A stretch of DNA of 64,000 bases, from contig JAKLGK010000006.1 in NCBI GenBank assembly GCA_022710725.1, forward strand, positions 124,001-188,000. The letters run 5' to 3'. The notes under the pieces are model-generated. The model worked only from the letters and a program-made list of their open reading frames with translations. It did no database searches and was not told where the DNA came from. The stretch is from Verrucomicrobiota bacterium. Its GTDB lineage: Bacteria; Verrucomicrobiota; Kiritimatiellia; CAIQIC01; JAGNIJ01. The position numbers and the translations under genes were made by a program. This document shows positions 55,562-63,699 of the stretch, one piece after another. Within the stretch, counting starts at the first letter, position 1. Every line of letters begins with the position of its first letter.

Positions 55562-55915
55562 ATGCCGGACCATTTCTTTCGATCCGTCTTTCAGAACCCG
55601 GACTACGCCGTCGCCCGGACGGACGCCGGGGCCGTCCGGGACCGAATCGAGATCCAGACGCTCCGCGCGGAGGTGGAGCGGTTGCTGATGATCGCGGAGG
55701 CGCTCTGGAGCATCCTCGCGGAAAAATTCGATCTTCCCGAGGAGGAACTGCTCCGGCGGATTCACGAGATCGACCGTCGCGACGGCAAGCTGGACGGCCG
55801 CGTCGCGCCCGAGCCGCCCTCGCTCTGCCCGAAGTGCAGCCGCCCGATGGAAAAGCGCCGGCCCTACTGCATGTACTGCGGCCAGCCCGTCGCGCGCGAC
55901 CCGTTCGAACGCTGA
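55562..55915 (+). CDS. Small protein with helical region and C-terminal zinc ribbon
   Basis: The 117-residue protein has a helical middle (TLRAEVERLLMIAEALWSIL) and ends in a double-CxxC zinc ribbon (CPKCSRPMEKRRPYCMYCGQ). I recognise no named family. Similar helix-plus-ribbon proteins may bind nucleic acid or partner proteins. AAAGGAG precedes the ATG by 8 bases. It is the third gene after dsbD on the same strand and may share its transcript. It is convergent with the DUF1805 gene (1-base gap). Confidence 0.75.
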   Translation: MPDHFFRSVFQNPDYAVARTDAGAVRDRIEIQTLRAEVERLLMIAEALWSILAEKFDLPEEELLRRIHEIDRRDGKLDGRVAPEPPSLCPKCSRPMEKRRPYCMYCGQPVARDPFER

Positions 55916-55916
55916 A

Positions 55917-56225
55917 TCAACCGAGCAGCTTTGCCAGCGCCGCGCGGCCGCTCAGGCCGGCCTCGATCCCCTTTTCCCGCGCGAACGCGTTGGCCTCGCG
56001 CACCTCGCCTTCGAGCAGGTCCTCGATCGAGGCGATGACCTTTCCGCCCGCGCCCTTCATGCGGGCGGCCGCGTAGCGGAACCGCTCCAGCCCGACGACG
56101 TCGAACGCGCCGCAGCCGATCATCCCGTTCGGCGCGGTGATCCACACCAGGTTGACGGGCCCGATCGGCGAGACGTGGCCTTCCGCCCGGCCCTGCTCCA
56201 GCGAAATCGTTTCCTGCCGACTCAT
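55917..56225 (-). CDS. DUF1805 (YunC-like) family protein
   Basis: The 102-residue protein (LVWITAPNGMIGCGAFDVVG, then RFRYAAARMKG and KVIASIEDLLEGEVREAN) matches the DUF1805 domain, known structurally from Bacillus YunC but without a defined function. The N-terminal half holds the conserved GMIGCG loop with one Cys. It is transcribed away from the palindromic repeat at 56266-56314. The start at 56225 follows GGGAGGAGC. Confidence 0.8.
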   Translation of the reverse strand: MSRQETISLEQGRAEGHVSPIGPVNLVWITAPNGMIGCGAFDVVGLERFRYAAARMKGAGGKVIASIEDLLEGEVREANAFAREKGIEAGLSGRAALAKLLG

Positions 56226-56265
56226 GCGCTCCTCCCGTTTCCGTTTGCCGGCACGGTACCATGTT

Positions 56266-56314
56266 TTTCCAATGATTGGAAAACCCGGCGATTCTTTTTT
56301 CCAATCATTGGAAA
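56266..56314. repeat. Paired palindromic repeat TTTCCAATGATTGGAAA / TTTCCAATCATTGGAAA
   Basis: Two near-perfect 17-base palindromes (56266-56282 and 56298-56314) start 32 bases apart, with CCCGGCG and a T-run between. They occupy the divergent gap between the DUF1805 and PLP-protein genes. The copy inside arsP (33742-33789) has the same pitch. Confidence 0.85.
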
Positions 56315-56335
56315 TTCCGGTATAAGGCGGACAGC

Positions 56336-57028
56336 ATGGACTCGGGTTTGGCAGAGCGGTTGCAGGCCGTTCGGGAGCGGATGGAGTCGGCGTGTGCGCG
56401 CGCCGGGCGCGATCCGGGCGGCGCGCGCCTGGTCGCCGTGTCCAAGACGCACGGGCCGGACCGCGTCCGCGAGGCCGTGGAGTGCGGGCTGACCGTGTTC
56501 GGGGAGAGCAAGGTCCAGGAGGCGCAGGCCAAGATCCCGCAGTGTCCCGGCCGGCTGTCGTGGCATCTTGTCGGCCACCTCCAGCGCAACAAGGCCGCCG
56601 TGGCGGCCCAGCTTTTCGACTACATTCATTCCGTGGATTCCGCGCGGCTGCTGGAAGCCGTGGACCGCGCCAGCGCCGAGGCAGGCAAGGTCATGCCCGT
56701 GCTCCTCGAGGTCAACGTCTCCGGGGAAAGCTCGAAGTTCGGCCTCGCGCCCGCGGACGTGCCGGCCCTGCTGGCCCGGGCGAATGAACTCGACAACGTG
56801 GAAGTCCGGGGCTTGATGACCATGCCGCCGTTCACGGAGGACCCGGCGGAGGCCCGGCCGTGGTTCAGGCGGCTGCGGGAACTGCGGGACGCCTGGCGCG
56901 GCGAAACCGGCTTCGCGCTGGACGAACTGTCGATGGGCATGACCCATGACCTGGAGATCGCGATCGAGGAGGGCGCCACGTGGGTCCGCGTGGGGACGGC
57001 CCTTTTCGGGGAAAGGGAACGCACATGA
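56336..57028 (+). CDS. PLP homeostasis protein (YggS/PROSC family)
   Basis: The 230-residue single-domain TIM-barrel protein has LVAVSKTHGPDRV (the PLP-binding Lys), FGESKVQEAQAK, WHLVGHLQRNKA, LLEVNVSGESSKFG and ELSMGMTHDLEIAIEEGATWVRVG. It binds pyridoxal phosphate without catalysing a reaction and keeps vitamin B6 and amino-acid pools balanced. It is translationally coupled to proC (ATGA overlap), a common bacterial arrangement. The ATG at 56336 has AAGGCGG upstream. Confidence 0.95.
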   Translation: MDSGLAERLQAVRERMESACARAGRDPGGARLVAVSKTHGPDRVREAVECGLTVFGESKVQEAQAKIPQCPGRLSWHLVGHLQRNKAAVAAQLFDYIHSVDSARLLEAVDRASAEAGKVMPVLLEVNVSGESSKFGLAPADVPALLARANELDNVEVRGLMTMPPFTEDPAEARPWFRRLRELRDAWRGETGFALDELSMGMTHDLEIAIEEGATWVRVGTALFGERERT

Positions 57029-57852
57029 GCGTGGCGAAGCCGGACGTCGGCAACGTGGTTTTCATCGGCGCGGGCAACATGGCCGAGGCCCTCGTCAAGG
57101 GCATCCTCGGCGGCGGGCTTTGTCCCCGGAATGCGATCGGCGTGACCGATGTGCGTCCCGAGCGGAGGGAATACTTTGAAAAGCACTTCGGCGTGCGCGC
57201 CCTCACCGCCAACCGCGAGGCGGTGCGCCGTGCGGACGTGGTGGTGCTGGCCGTGAAGCCGCAGGCGATGGCCGAGGTGCTCGGAGAACTGCGCGGCGCG
57301 ATCCCGAAGACGGCCCTGGTCATGACCATCGCCGCCGGCATCCCCACCACGAGCCTCGAGGACGGGCTCGGCGAGGGCACGCGCGTCGTCCGCGTCATGC
57401 CCAATACGCCCTCCCTGGTCCAGGCCGGGGCCTCGGCCCTGTGCGGCGGGCGATGGGCGACGGAGCCGGACCTGGCGACCGCGGGCGCGCTCATGGCGTC
57501 CGTCGGCCTGGTGGCCCGCGTGAAGGAAGCCGACATGGACGCCGTCACGGCGGTCAGCGGGAGCGGCCCGGCCTACGTGTTCTTCCTCGCCGAGGTCCTG
57601 TTGCACGCGGCGGAGAAGATGCAACTCGATGCCGGGACGGCGCGCGATCTCACCGTGGCCACCATCGAGGGCGCGGCTCGGCTCATGAAGGAAACCGGCC
57701 TGCCGCCCGCCGAGCTGCGGGCGCGGGTCACGTCGAAGGGGGGCACGACCGAGGCCGCCCTGAACGTCCTGCGGGAGAAAGGGGTATTCGAGTCCTTCGT
57801 GGAAGCCGTGTTGGCGGCGCGCCGCCGCGCGGCAGAGCTTTTGAAGAGTTGA
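57025..57852 (+). CDS. proC: Pyrroline-5-carboxylate reductase
   Basis: The 275-residue enzyme makes proline from pyrroline-5-carboxylate with NAD(P)H. The Rossmann motif is VVFIGAGNMAEALVKGIL. The core includes VVVLAVKPQAMAEVL, VRVMPNTPSLVQAGASAL, the substrate segment AVSGSGPAYVFF and TSKGGTTEAALNVL. The length is standard. It overlaps the PLP protein gene by ATGA. Confidence 0.96.
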   Translation: MSVAKPDVGNVVFIGAGNMAEALVKGILGGGLCPRNAIGVTDVRPERREYFEKHFGVRALTANREAVRRADVVVLAVKPQAMAEVLGELRGAIPKTALVMTIAAGIPTTSLEDGLGEGTRVVRVMPNTPSLVQAGASALCGGRWATEPDLATAGALMASVGLVARVKEADMDAVTAVSGSGPAYVFFLAEVLLHAAEKMQLDAGTARDLTVATIEGAARLMKETGLPPAELRARVTSKGGTTEAALNVLREKGVFESFVEAVLAARRRAAELLKS

Positions 57853-57862
57853 AAGAGACGGC

Positions 57863-58762
57863 ATGGGACGGGGCAAAGATCCAGCCTACCGCATCACCGA
57901 GGAGCGCCGCCCGGGCTCGTCCGGGCCCGTGGCGCACATCCTCGGCGTGCTCGTCTGCCTGGCCGGCATCGTCTACCTCGGCTTGTTCCTGGCCAGCCGG
58001 ACGCAGGGCTTCCGCCTCTCGGTGGAGGATCGCCTGGAGCGCGCGCTCGGCCTTCCGGTATCGCTCAAGCGGGTGGAGGCCACGCCCGGCCTGAACCTCC
58101 GGCTGGAGGGCCTGGCCTCCCGCGACAGCGAGAAGAACGGCCGGCCGGGGATCCGGGCGCACGAGGTGGTGCTGGGCTGGTCGCTGTCCGGCCTGGTCCG
58201 CCCCGGGCCCCTGTTCCAGCGCGTCGTCATTCGCGGAGGGGCTATCACCTTCGCGCCCGGTTCCTCGGGCCGATGGGAGCCGGCCGCGCTCGAACCGCTG
58301 GGCGCGCAGGTCGCGCAGTGGGGCGGGTTCGAACTGCCGGCCCCGGAGGCCGCCGGGTCGTCTGCGCCGGGAGACGGGAACGAGGCGGGCCCGGCCGCGC
58401 CCTCCGCCGAAGGGGCGCCGACCAACACGGCCTCGTGGTTTGAGCACGTGGCGTTGGAAGTGCGCGCCGCCCGCCTCGCCTGGTGGGACGCCGAGGGCGG
58501 GGAACGGGCTTCGGCCGAGGGGATCGACCTTCTCGTGACGCCGGTCAACCTGCCCAACCGGCCGATCACCCACGTGCACCTGACCATGGATAAGGGACGC
58601 GTCGGCAACCGGCAGGTCCAGAACCTCGTTTTCGAACTCATCCGCACGGCCGAGCAGGACATCATCCTCGGCTATGCCGGCGACTGGCATCCCGTGGCCA
58701 AGGGCGAGCCCGCCGACGCGCCGGAGAAGCCGGCCGGCGAGAATCCCGTCACGCCCGATTGA
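57863..58762 (+). CDS. Single-pass membrane protein with AsmA-like periplasmic region
   Basis: The 299-residue protein has a cytoplasmic N-terminus and one helix at about 26-46 (ILGVLVCLAGIVYLGLFLAS). A large periplasmic part with LSLKR-like strands follows (LPVSLKRVEATPGLNLRLEG, GALVLGWSLSGL-type blocks). The pattern resembles the start of AsmA/DUF748 proteins, which help lipid traffic to the outer membrane, but it is shorter than typical members. An Ala/Gly-rich low-complexity insert lies at 165-190. It is the third gene after proC (10-base gap). Confidence 0.55.
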   Translation: MGRGKDPAYRITEERRPGSSGPVAHILGVLVCLAGIVYLGLFLASRTQGFRLSVEDRLERALGLPVSLKRVEATPGLNLRLEGLASRDSEKNGRPGIRAHEVVLGWSLSGLVRPGPLFQRVVIRGGAITFAPGSSGRWEPAALEPLGAQVAQWGGFELPAPEAAGSSAPGDGNEAGPAAPSAEGAPTNTASWFEHVALEVRAARLAWWDAEGGERASAEGIDLLVTPVNLPNRPITHVHLTMDKGRVGNRQVQNLVFELIRTAEQDIILGYAGDWHPVAKGEPADAPEKPAGENPVTPD

Positions 58763-58777
58763 TCCCGCCCGGCGCAG

Positions 58778-59413
58778 TCAGGACGCCGCGCGGTGCATGA
58801 AAAAATTCGAGCGCTTCTCCTCGCCGATCGTGGTCGCGGGTCCGTGCCCGGGGAACACGCGGGTGTCGTCCGGGAGTTCCCCGAGCTGCAGGACCGAACG
58901 CGCCAGCGCGCGGGCGTCGCCTCCCGGCAGGTCCGTCCGGCCGACGGTGCCCTGGAACAACGTATCGCCGGCGAACAACACGCGCTCGTCGGGCAGGTGG
59001 AACGCCACCCCGCCCGGCGTGTGGCCCGGCGTGGCGATGACGCGGTACCGGAACGGGCCGTCGGTCCGGGCCTCCCCGTCCTTGACGAGGCAGGGCGCGC
59101 CCGCGGGGGCGGCCGGGGCGGCATAGTACGGCGGGAGTTCGTTCACCGGGGTGAAGGCCCATGGCGCGTCGAGTTCGTGCAGGATCACCGGGGCCGGCCA
59201 TTCGCGGTGCAGGGCGGCGAGGGCGCTCACGTGATCAACGTGGCCGTGGGTCAGCAGGTAGGCCGCGGGCCGCAGGCGCAGGCGGCGCAGGGCGTCGCGC
59301 AGAAGATCCGCGTCGGCGCCCGGATCGATCACCAGCGCCTCGCCGCCGGCGCCCCGGTGAGCGATGTAGCTGTTCACCTCGAACGGCCCCACCACGATGC
59401 ATTCGATGTTCAT
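58778..59413 (-). CDS. Metallo-beta-lactamase-fold hydrolase (glyoxalase II-like)
   Basis: The 211-residue protein has THGHVDHVSAL (metal ligands), then ATPGHTPGGVAFHL, LFAGDTLF and FPGHGPATTIGEEK. These are the complete dinuclear-metal set of the hydroxyacylglutathione-hydrolase/YcbL group. It acts on thioesters such as lactoylglutathione or a bacillithiol/CoA analogue; which one is not visible. The start is the ATG at 59413. It is convergent with the AsmA-like gene (15-base gap). Confidence 0.92.
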   Translation of the reverse strand: MNIECIVVGPFEVNSYIAHRGAGGEALVIDPGADADLLRDALRRLRLRPAAYLLTHGHVDHVSALAALHREWPAPVILHELDAPWAFTPVNELPPYYAAPAAPAGAPCLVKDGEARTDGPFRYRVIATPGHTPGGVAFHLPDERVLFAGDTLFQGTVGRTDLPGGDARALARSVLQLGELPDDTRVFPGHGPATTIGEEKRSNFFMHRAAS

Positions 59414-59462
59414 GCGGCGGAATATTCGCTAGGATGCCGGAAAGGTCAAGGATGCCCCGGGC

Positions 59463-60140
59463 ATGACATGGCTGGTGTCCAGCACGTTGCGGGACGAGGC
59501 GGACCGGCGCTACGCGCGCTGGCTGGCGTCCGCCGGAGTTCCGGCGGAGTGGGTCCGGCCGGGCGACCCCGTGCCCGCGTCGTTCGAAGCCCTGCTGCTG
59601 ACCGGCGGCGGGGACGTGGACCCGGACCTGTACGGCGCCGCGCGTCAACCGCGCACGGATGCCGTGAATCGAGCGCGCGACGTATTCGAGATCATGCTGG
59701 TCCGCGCCGCCCTCGAAGCCCGCCGCCCCGTCTTCGGGATCTGCCGCGGCATCCAGGTCGTCGGCGTCGCGCTGGGCGGCCGGCTGATCCAGCATATCCC
59801 CGACATCTGCCCGGCAGCGCGCGAGGTTCATGCGCAGGTGGAGGGCCGGGACAGCGGGCATCCGGTGGAGGTGGAAGCGCGGAGCCGTCTTGCCTCCGTG
59901 CTGGGGCCGCGGACGGACGTCAACAGCGCGCATCACCAGGCCGTGGATCCGGCGGCGCCGGGCCGCGGACTGAAGATCGCGGCGCGCTCGCCGGCGGGGA
60001 TCGTCGAGGCCGTCGAGGCGGACGGCATCCCCGTGATGGCCGTGCAGTGGCACCCGGAGCGCATGCCGCCGGACCATCCCGCGTCGCGCGCGTTGCTGCA
60101 GCTCTTCCGAACCATCGCCTCGGAGCGCGATCCCGCTTGA
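59463..60140 (+). CDS. Class-I glutamine-amidotransferase-like gamma-glutamyl hydrolase (PuuD family)
   Basis: The 225-residue protein has LLLTGGGDVDPDLYG, the nucleophile Cys in PVFGICRGIQVVGVALGG, VNSAHHQAVD and the catalytic His/Glu in VQWHPERM. This is the peptidase C26 group that cleaves gamma-glutamyl bonds, such as gamma-glutamyl-GABA in putrescine breakdown. No other putrescine genes are nearby, so the substrate is open. It lies 49 bases from the divergent hydrolase gene. Confidence 0.92.
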   Translation: MTWLVSSTLRDEADRRYARWLASAGVPAEWVRPGDPVPASFEALLLTGGGDVDPDLYGAARQPRTDAVNRARDVFEIMLVRAALEARRPVFGICRGIQVVGVALGGRLIQHIPDICPAAREVHAQVEGRDSGHPVEVEARSRLASVLGPRTDVNSAHHQAVDPAAPGRGLKIAARSPAGIVEAVEADGIPVMAVQWHPERMPPDHPASRALLQLFRTIASERDPA

Positions 60141-60164
60141 CCCTGCGGGGCGCGGAGTTACGTT

Positions 60165-60734
60165 ATGGCCATGTCCTTTCTCGAACTGGCGGCCCGGAGG
60201 GAGAGCACGCGCCGTTACGCGCCGGCGCCCGTGCCCCGCGAGGCGCTGGAGCGCTGCCTCGAGGCGGCCCGGCTGGCCCCGTCGGCCTGCAACTCCCAGC
60301 CCTGGAAATTCATCGTGGTGGATTCCGAGCCCCTGCGCGGCCGGCTCGTGGGCGAGGCGTTCAAGGGAATTTACCGGATGAACCGTTTTGTCGAGCAGGC
60401 CCCCGTGCTGATCGTCATCGTCACGGAGCGCTCGAAGTACGCGGCGCAGCTCGGCGGGCAGTTCCGCGGCATCCAGTACAGCCTGGTGGACATCGGCATC
60501 GCGGGCGAACACCTGGCCCTGCAGGCGGCGGAGGAGGGCTTGGGCACCTGCTGGCTCGGGTGGTTCAACGAGCGGGGCGTGAAGAAGGTGCTGCGCCTCC
60601 CGCGCTCCGCGCGCGTGGACATCATTCTGAGCCTCGGCTATCCCGCCGAGCCGGGCCCGCGCGAAAAGAAGCGCAAGACGCTCGACGTCATCCGGGAATA
60701 CCGGGTGGACCCGGTGAAGGCGCATGAGCGCTGA
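60165..60734 (+). CDS. Nitroreductase-family FMN oxidoreductase
   Basis: The 189-residue protein has the N-terminal FMN contacts RRESTRRYAPAPV and RLAPSACNSQPWKFIVV, and later GIAGEHLALQAAEEGLGTCW. The C-terminus carries LSLGYPAEPGPREKKRKTL. These are typical of small nitroreductases that reduce nitro compounds or quinones. It could act on environmental nitroaromatics, but no such link is shown. It overlaps the next gene by 11 bases. An alternative start, MSFLEL, lies 6 bases downstream. Confidence 0.92.
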   Translation: MAMSFLELAARRESTRRYAPAPVPREALERCLEAARLAPSACNSQPWKFIVVDSEPLRGRLVGEAFKGIYRMNRFVEQAPVLIVIVTERSKYAAQLGGQFRGIQYSLVDIGIAGEHLALQAAEEGLGTCWLGWFNERGVKKVLRLPRSARVDIILSLGYPAEPGPREKKRKTLDVIREYRVDPVKAHER

Positions 60735-61983
60735 CGTCCGCATCCGGGCGCCGGAGCGTCTCCGCGTGGCGGGCTCCTCCCTCTGGCTGGTCCTCCGCGA
60801 GGCCGGGCAGTCGTTCTCCGCCAACCGCGACATGGCGAGCGCCGCGACGCTGGCCTACTACGGGTTCCTGGCTCTCATGCCCCTGCTGCTGCTCGTGATC
60901 TACCTGCTCGGCCTGTTCCTCCAGTCCTCGGAGGCCGTCCTCGCCGGTGTCGAAGACCTGGCGGCGCGTCTCTTCCCGTCGTTCAACCGGGCGCTGCTGG
61001 TGGATCTCCTGTCCGTCGCCCGCGGCCGCGCCTGGGGCCTGATCAGCGTCGTGCTGCTGTTCTGGTCGCTGATGCCGTTCGCGGGCGCGATCCGCGCCGC
61101 CGTGCGAAGGATCTTCCGCGCGGCCCACCGCGCCTCTTTCCTGCGGAGCAAGCTGCTCGACCTGTCCGCCGTCCTCGTGCTGCTCCTGCTGTTCCTGCTG
61201 ATGGCGGGCGGCAAGGTCTACGCGTCGCTGGGCCCGGTGCGGCTGCTCGCGCGGGCGGGCGCGGCGCTGGCCTGTGCGCGCGCCCTGGGGAGCGCCGCGC
61301 TGGCGGTCGGCGTGCTGGCCTTCTTCTACCGCGTGTTCGCGCCCGGAAAGATCCGGCTGCCCCACCTGCTGGCGGGGGCGCTCGCCGCCGCGGCGCTCCT
61401 GGCCGTCGTGCGCCCGCTCTTCGGCCTGATCCTGAAATACAATCCGAATTACGGCTATGCCTTCGGCTCGCTCAAGGCGATCTTCCTGCTCCTGGTCTGG
61501 GCCTACTACACCTTCGCCGTCCTGCTCTTCGGCGCCGAGGTGGTGGCCATGACCCAGCGGCGCGACGCCCTCCTGCTGCGCCGGCTCTTCGCCGGCGGGC
61601 CGGAAGCGCGGACCTCCCGGGTATTGCTGGGCCGGTTCGTGCGCGCGGCCGCGGACGGCGAGGTGCTGTTCCGCGAGGGCGATCCGGGCGCGGAGATGTT
61701 CTACGTCCTGGAGGGTTCCGTCCGGCTGACGCGGGCCGGCCGGGAACTGCGGGTGATGGGCCCGGGCGAGTATTTCGGCGAGATGTCCATGCTCCTCGGC
61801 GCGCCGCGCGCGGCGACCGCCGTCGCGTCGGGGCCCGGAACGCGATTGGCGGCGATCTCGCAGAAGAACTTCGAGGTCATCCTCGGCGAGAACCCGGCCA
61901 TCGTCTTCGACCTGCTCAAGGAGATGGCCCGGCGGCTGGAGCAGACGAACCGGAAGCTGGAAGCCGGGCCGCCTCGAGATTGA
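60724..61983 (+). CDS. YihY/BrkB-type membrane protein fused to a cyclic-nucleotide-binding domain
   Basis: The 419-residue protein has six membrane helices at about 20-280 (SAATLAYYGFLALMPLLLLV, ISVVLLFWSLMPFAGAIRA, LLLVWAYYTFAVLLFGAEVV), the YihY/BrkB pattern. A cNMP-binding domain follows at about 305-405: GEVLFREGDPGAEMFYVLEG, then GPGEYFGEMSMLLGAPRAAT. The binding-cassette PRAAT and GEYFGE motifs are kept, so ligand binding is plausible. The fusion suggests that a membrane function is gated by cAMP, c-di-GMP or a similar nucleotide. The last 68 bases overlap the convergent GT39 gene. Confidence 0.9.
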   Translation: MSADVRIRAPERLRVAGSSLWLVLREAGQSFSANRDMASAATLAYYGFLALMPLLLLVIYLLGLFLQSSEAVLAGVEDLAARLFPSFNRALLVDLLSVARGRAWGLISVVLLFWSLMPFAGAIRAAVRRIFRAAHRASFLRSKLLDLSAVLVLLLLFLLMAGGKVYASLGPVRLLARAGAALACARALGSAALAVGVLAFFYRVFAPGKIRLPHLLAGALAAAALLAVVRPLFGLILKYNPNYGYAFGSLKAIFLLLVWAYYTFAVLLFGAEVVAMTQRRDALLLRRLFAGGPEARTSRVLLGRFVRAAADGEVLFREGDPGAEMFYVLEGSVRLTRAGRELRVMGPGEYFGEMSMLLGAPRAATAVASGPGTRLAAISQKNFEVILGENPAIVFDLLKEMARRLEQTNRKLEAGPPRD

Positions 61984-63559
61984 AGCGCGGGCCCTCGTTG
62001 GACGGATCGAGGGCGACGGCGCGGCGATAGGCGTCGATCGCGTCCGCGCGGCGGCCCCCCTGCTCGAGCAGCACGCCCAGGCTGTTCCACGCGTCCACCA
62101 TCCGCGGATCGATCTCCGTCGCGCGGCGAAGACAGGCCTCGGCCTCGGCGGGCCGGCCTTCCGCGGCCAGGCGCTGGCCGGCCGCCCAGTTCCGCTCCGC
62201 CTCGAACGCGAGTTGCTCCTCGGGATACGCGCGCGCGACGCTGGTCAGCGCGGCCGCGGCCGCGAGCGCCGCGAGCGCCCCGGCCAGGCGCGTCCGGTTA
62301 GCGCGCTGCTCCCAGAGCCAGGCCAGGCCGAGAGCCGCGGCGACCGCCAGCGCCGGGACCGCGGGCGCGCGGTAGCGGTCGGAGACGAAGACCGCGATCA
62401 CCGCGGGCGAATACAGCAGAAGGAACAGCCACGCCGCGCCCAGCTGCCGGCGACGCGCGGCCAACCCGAGCAGGGCGAGGGGCAGGAGCAGCCCGAAGGG
62501 GAATCCGAACCCGCCGGCCTTCCAGAGCAGCGGCTTCAGGACGGGCGCGGCTTCGCGCAGCGAGTAGAGGTCGTGGTTGCGGGGGATCTCCCGCGAGCAG
62601 AGGAAGCGGGCGGCCTTTTGCAGCAGCCCGGCCGCGAAGGCGCCGGGCTGGGAGCGGGCGTACCCGGCGACCTTGTTCCGGAAGTAGTCGGATTGATCCC
62701 AGATGTCCGAAAGGCCCGCGCGCTGCGGCTCGCGGATCAACTCCATCCACTCGACGCCGGGGCGGATGGAGACCGTTTCGATCCATCGCGGGTTGTTGCC
62801 GAGGTAAAGGTTCAGGCCGGAGCTGGAGGGGAACGCGGTGAACCGGCCCGTGTGCTGGCGGCCGAACGCCGCCGCCGGCAGGAGGACGGCCAGCAGGCCC
62901 ATCGCCAGCGTGCCGGCCGTGTCCAGGCCGGCCTTCCAGCCGTACCGCCGGACCCGGAGGGCGGTGAGCCACAGGCCCGCGCCGAGCGTAAAGGGCAGGA
63001 ATGTCGGCCGGGTGAGCGCGGCCAGGCCGCCGGCGACGCCCAGCGCCGCGAGCGTCCCGGGCCGCGGCTCGGTCTGCGCGCGCTGGAGCAGCCAGAGCAG
63101 CAGGGCGGTCCAGAACACGGCCCAGCCCTCCGAAAGCAGGTCGGCTTCCAGGGCGATCACGGGCCCGTACAAGGCCAGGATCAGCCCCGCCGCGACGGCC
63201 GTGAGGCGCCCGCCCAGCCGGCGCGTGAGAAAGTAGACCAGGACACAGGCCGCCGCGCCCAGCACGGCCTGGAGCATCCGCGCCGCGAGCAGCGAGGGGC
63301 CGAATGCGCGGAAAACCACGGAAAGCCAGAGCGGGTAGAAGATCGGCTGCCAGAACAGCGCCTCGCCCGCCGGCGCGCCGGCCGCCAGCGCCCGGGCCTG
63401 GTCGGCGTAGGAAGCCGCGTCGACAATGGGAACGCCGTACAGCGGGTGGGCGTGGAGGGGAAGCAGGACCGCCAGCCGGGCGAGCAGGGCGACGAGGAAG
63501 ATCGCCGGCGCGCCGCCGCGCGCGAAAAGGCGGCCGGCCGCTGTCGGGGCTGGGTCCAT
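61916..63559 (-). CDS. GT39-like membrane glycosyltransferase with C-terminal TPR tail
   Basis: The 547-residue protein has about 11 membrane helices and an acidic first loop (VDAASYADQARALAAG) in place of the usual catalytic Asp-Glu region of PMT/ArnT enzymes. It also has LEADLLSEGWAVFWTALLLW. The last 90 residues are cytoplasmic-type TPR repeats (AEACLRRATEIDPRMVDAWN, DAIDAYRRAVALDPSNEGPR), unusual as a tail on GT39. It probably glycosylates an envelope component, with the TPR part binding a partner. The ATG at 63559 is the start. The 3' end overlaps the BrkB-cNMP gene by 68 bases. Confidence 0.85.
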   Translation of the reverse strand: MDPAPTAAGRLFARGGAPAIFLVALLARLAVLLPLHAHPLYGVPIVDAASYADQARALAAGAPAGEALFWQPIFYPLWLSVVFRAFGPSLLAARMLQAVLGAAACVLVYFLTRRLGGRLTAVAAGLILALYGPVIALEADLLSEGWAVFWTALLLWLLQRAQTEPRPGTLAALGVAGGLAALTRPTFLPFTLGAGLWLTALRVRRYGWKAGLDTAGTLAMGLLAVLLPAAAFGRQHTGRFTAFPSSSGLNLYLGNNPRWIETVSIRPGVEWMELIREPQRAGLSDIWDQSDYFRNKVAGYARSQPGAFAAGLLQKAARFLCSREIPRNHDLYSLREAAPVLKPLLWKAGGFGFPFGLLLPLALLGLAARRRQLGAAWLFLLLYSPAVIAVFVSDRYRAPAVPALAVAAALGLAWLWEQRANRTRLAGALAALAAAAALTSVARAYPEEQLAFEAERNWAAGQRLAAEGRPAEAEACLRRATEIDPRMVDAWNSLGVLLEQGGRRADAIDAYRRAVALDPSNEGPRFNLEAARLPASGSSAPAAGPSP

Positions 63560-63619
63560 GCGGGACCGACTCTACTCCCTTCCGCCGGGCGCCGGTAGGC
63601 TGTTTTTGTCGGAAAAGCC

Positions 63620-63648
63620 TTGGATGCGCAGGACCGTACGATTATACA
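63620..63648 (+). promoter_or_regulatory. Candidate promoter of the omptin-like gene
   Basis: TTGGAT (63620-63625) and TATACA (63643-63648) are 17 bases apart, 51 bases before the ATG. The -35 match is weak (three of six consensus bases). Confidence 0.35.
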
Positions 63649-63699
63649 TAGCGGGCAGAGCGCGACCGTGTTCGCGGCAATCGCAACGAGGAGGACAAC

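Noticed and set aside
56291-56300. T-run (TTCTTTTTT) read as a terminator
   Set aside because: It belongs to the repeated two-palindrome element; no gene on the plus strand ends just before it, and the DUF1805 gene reads away from it.
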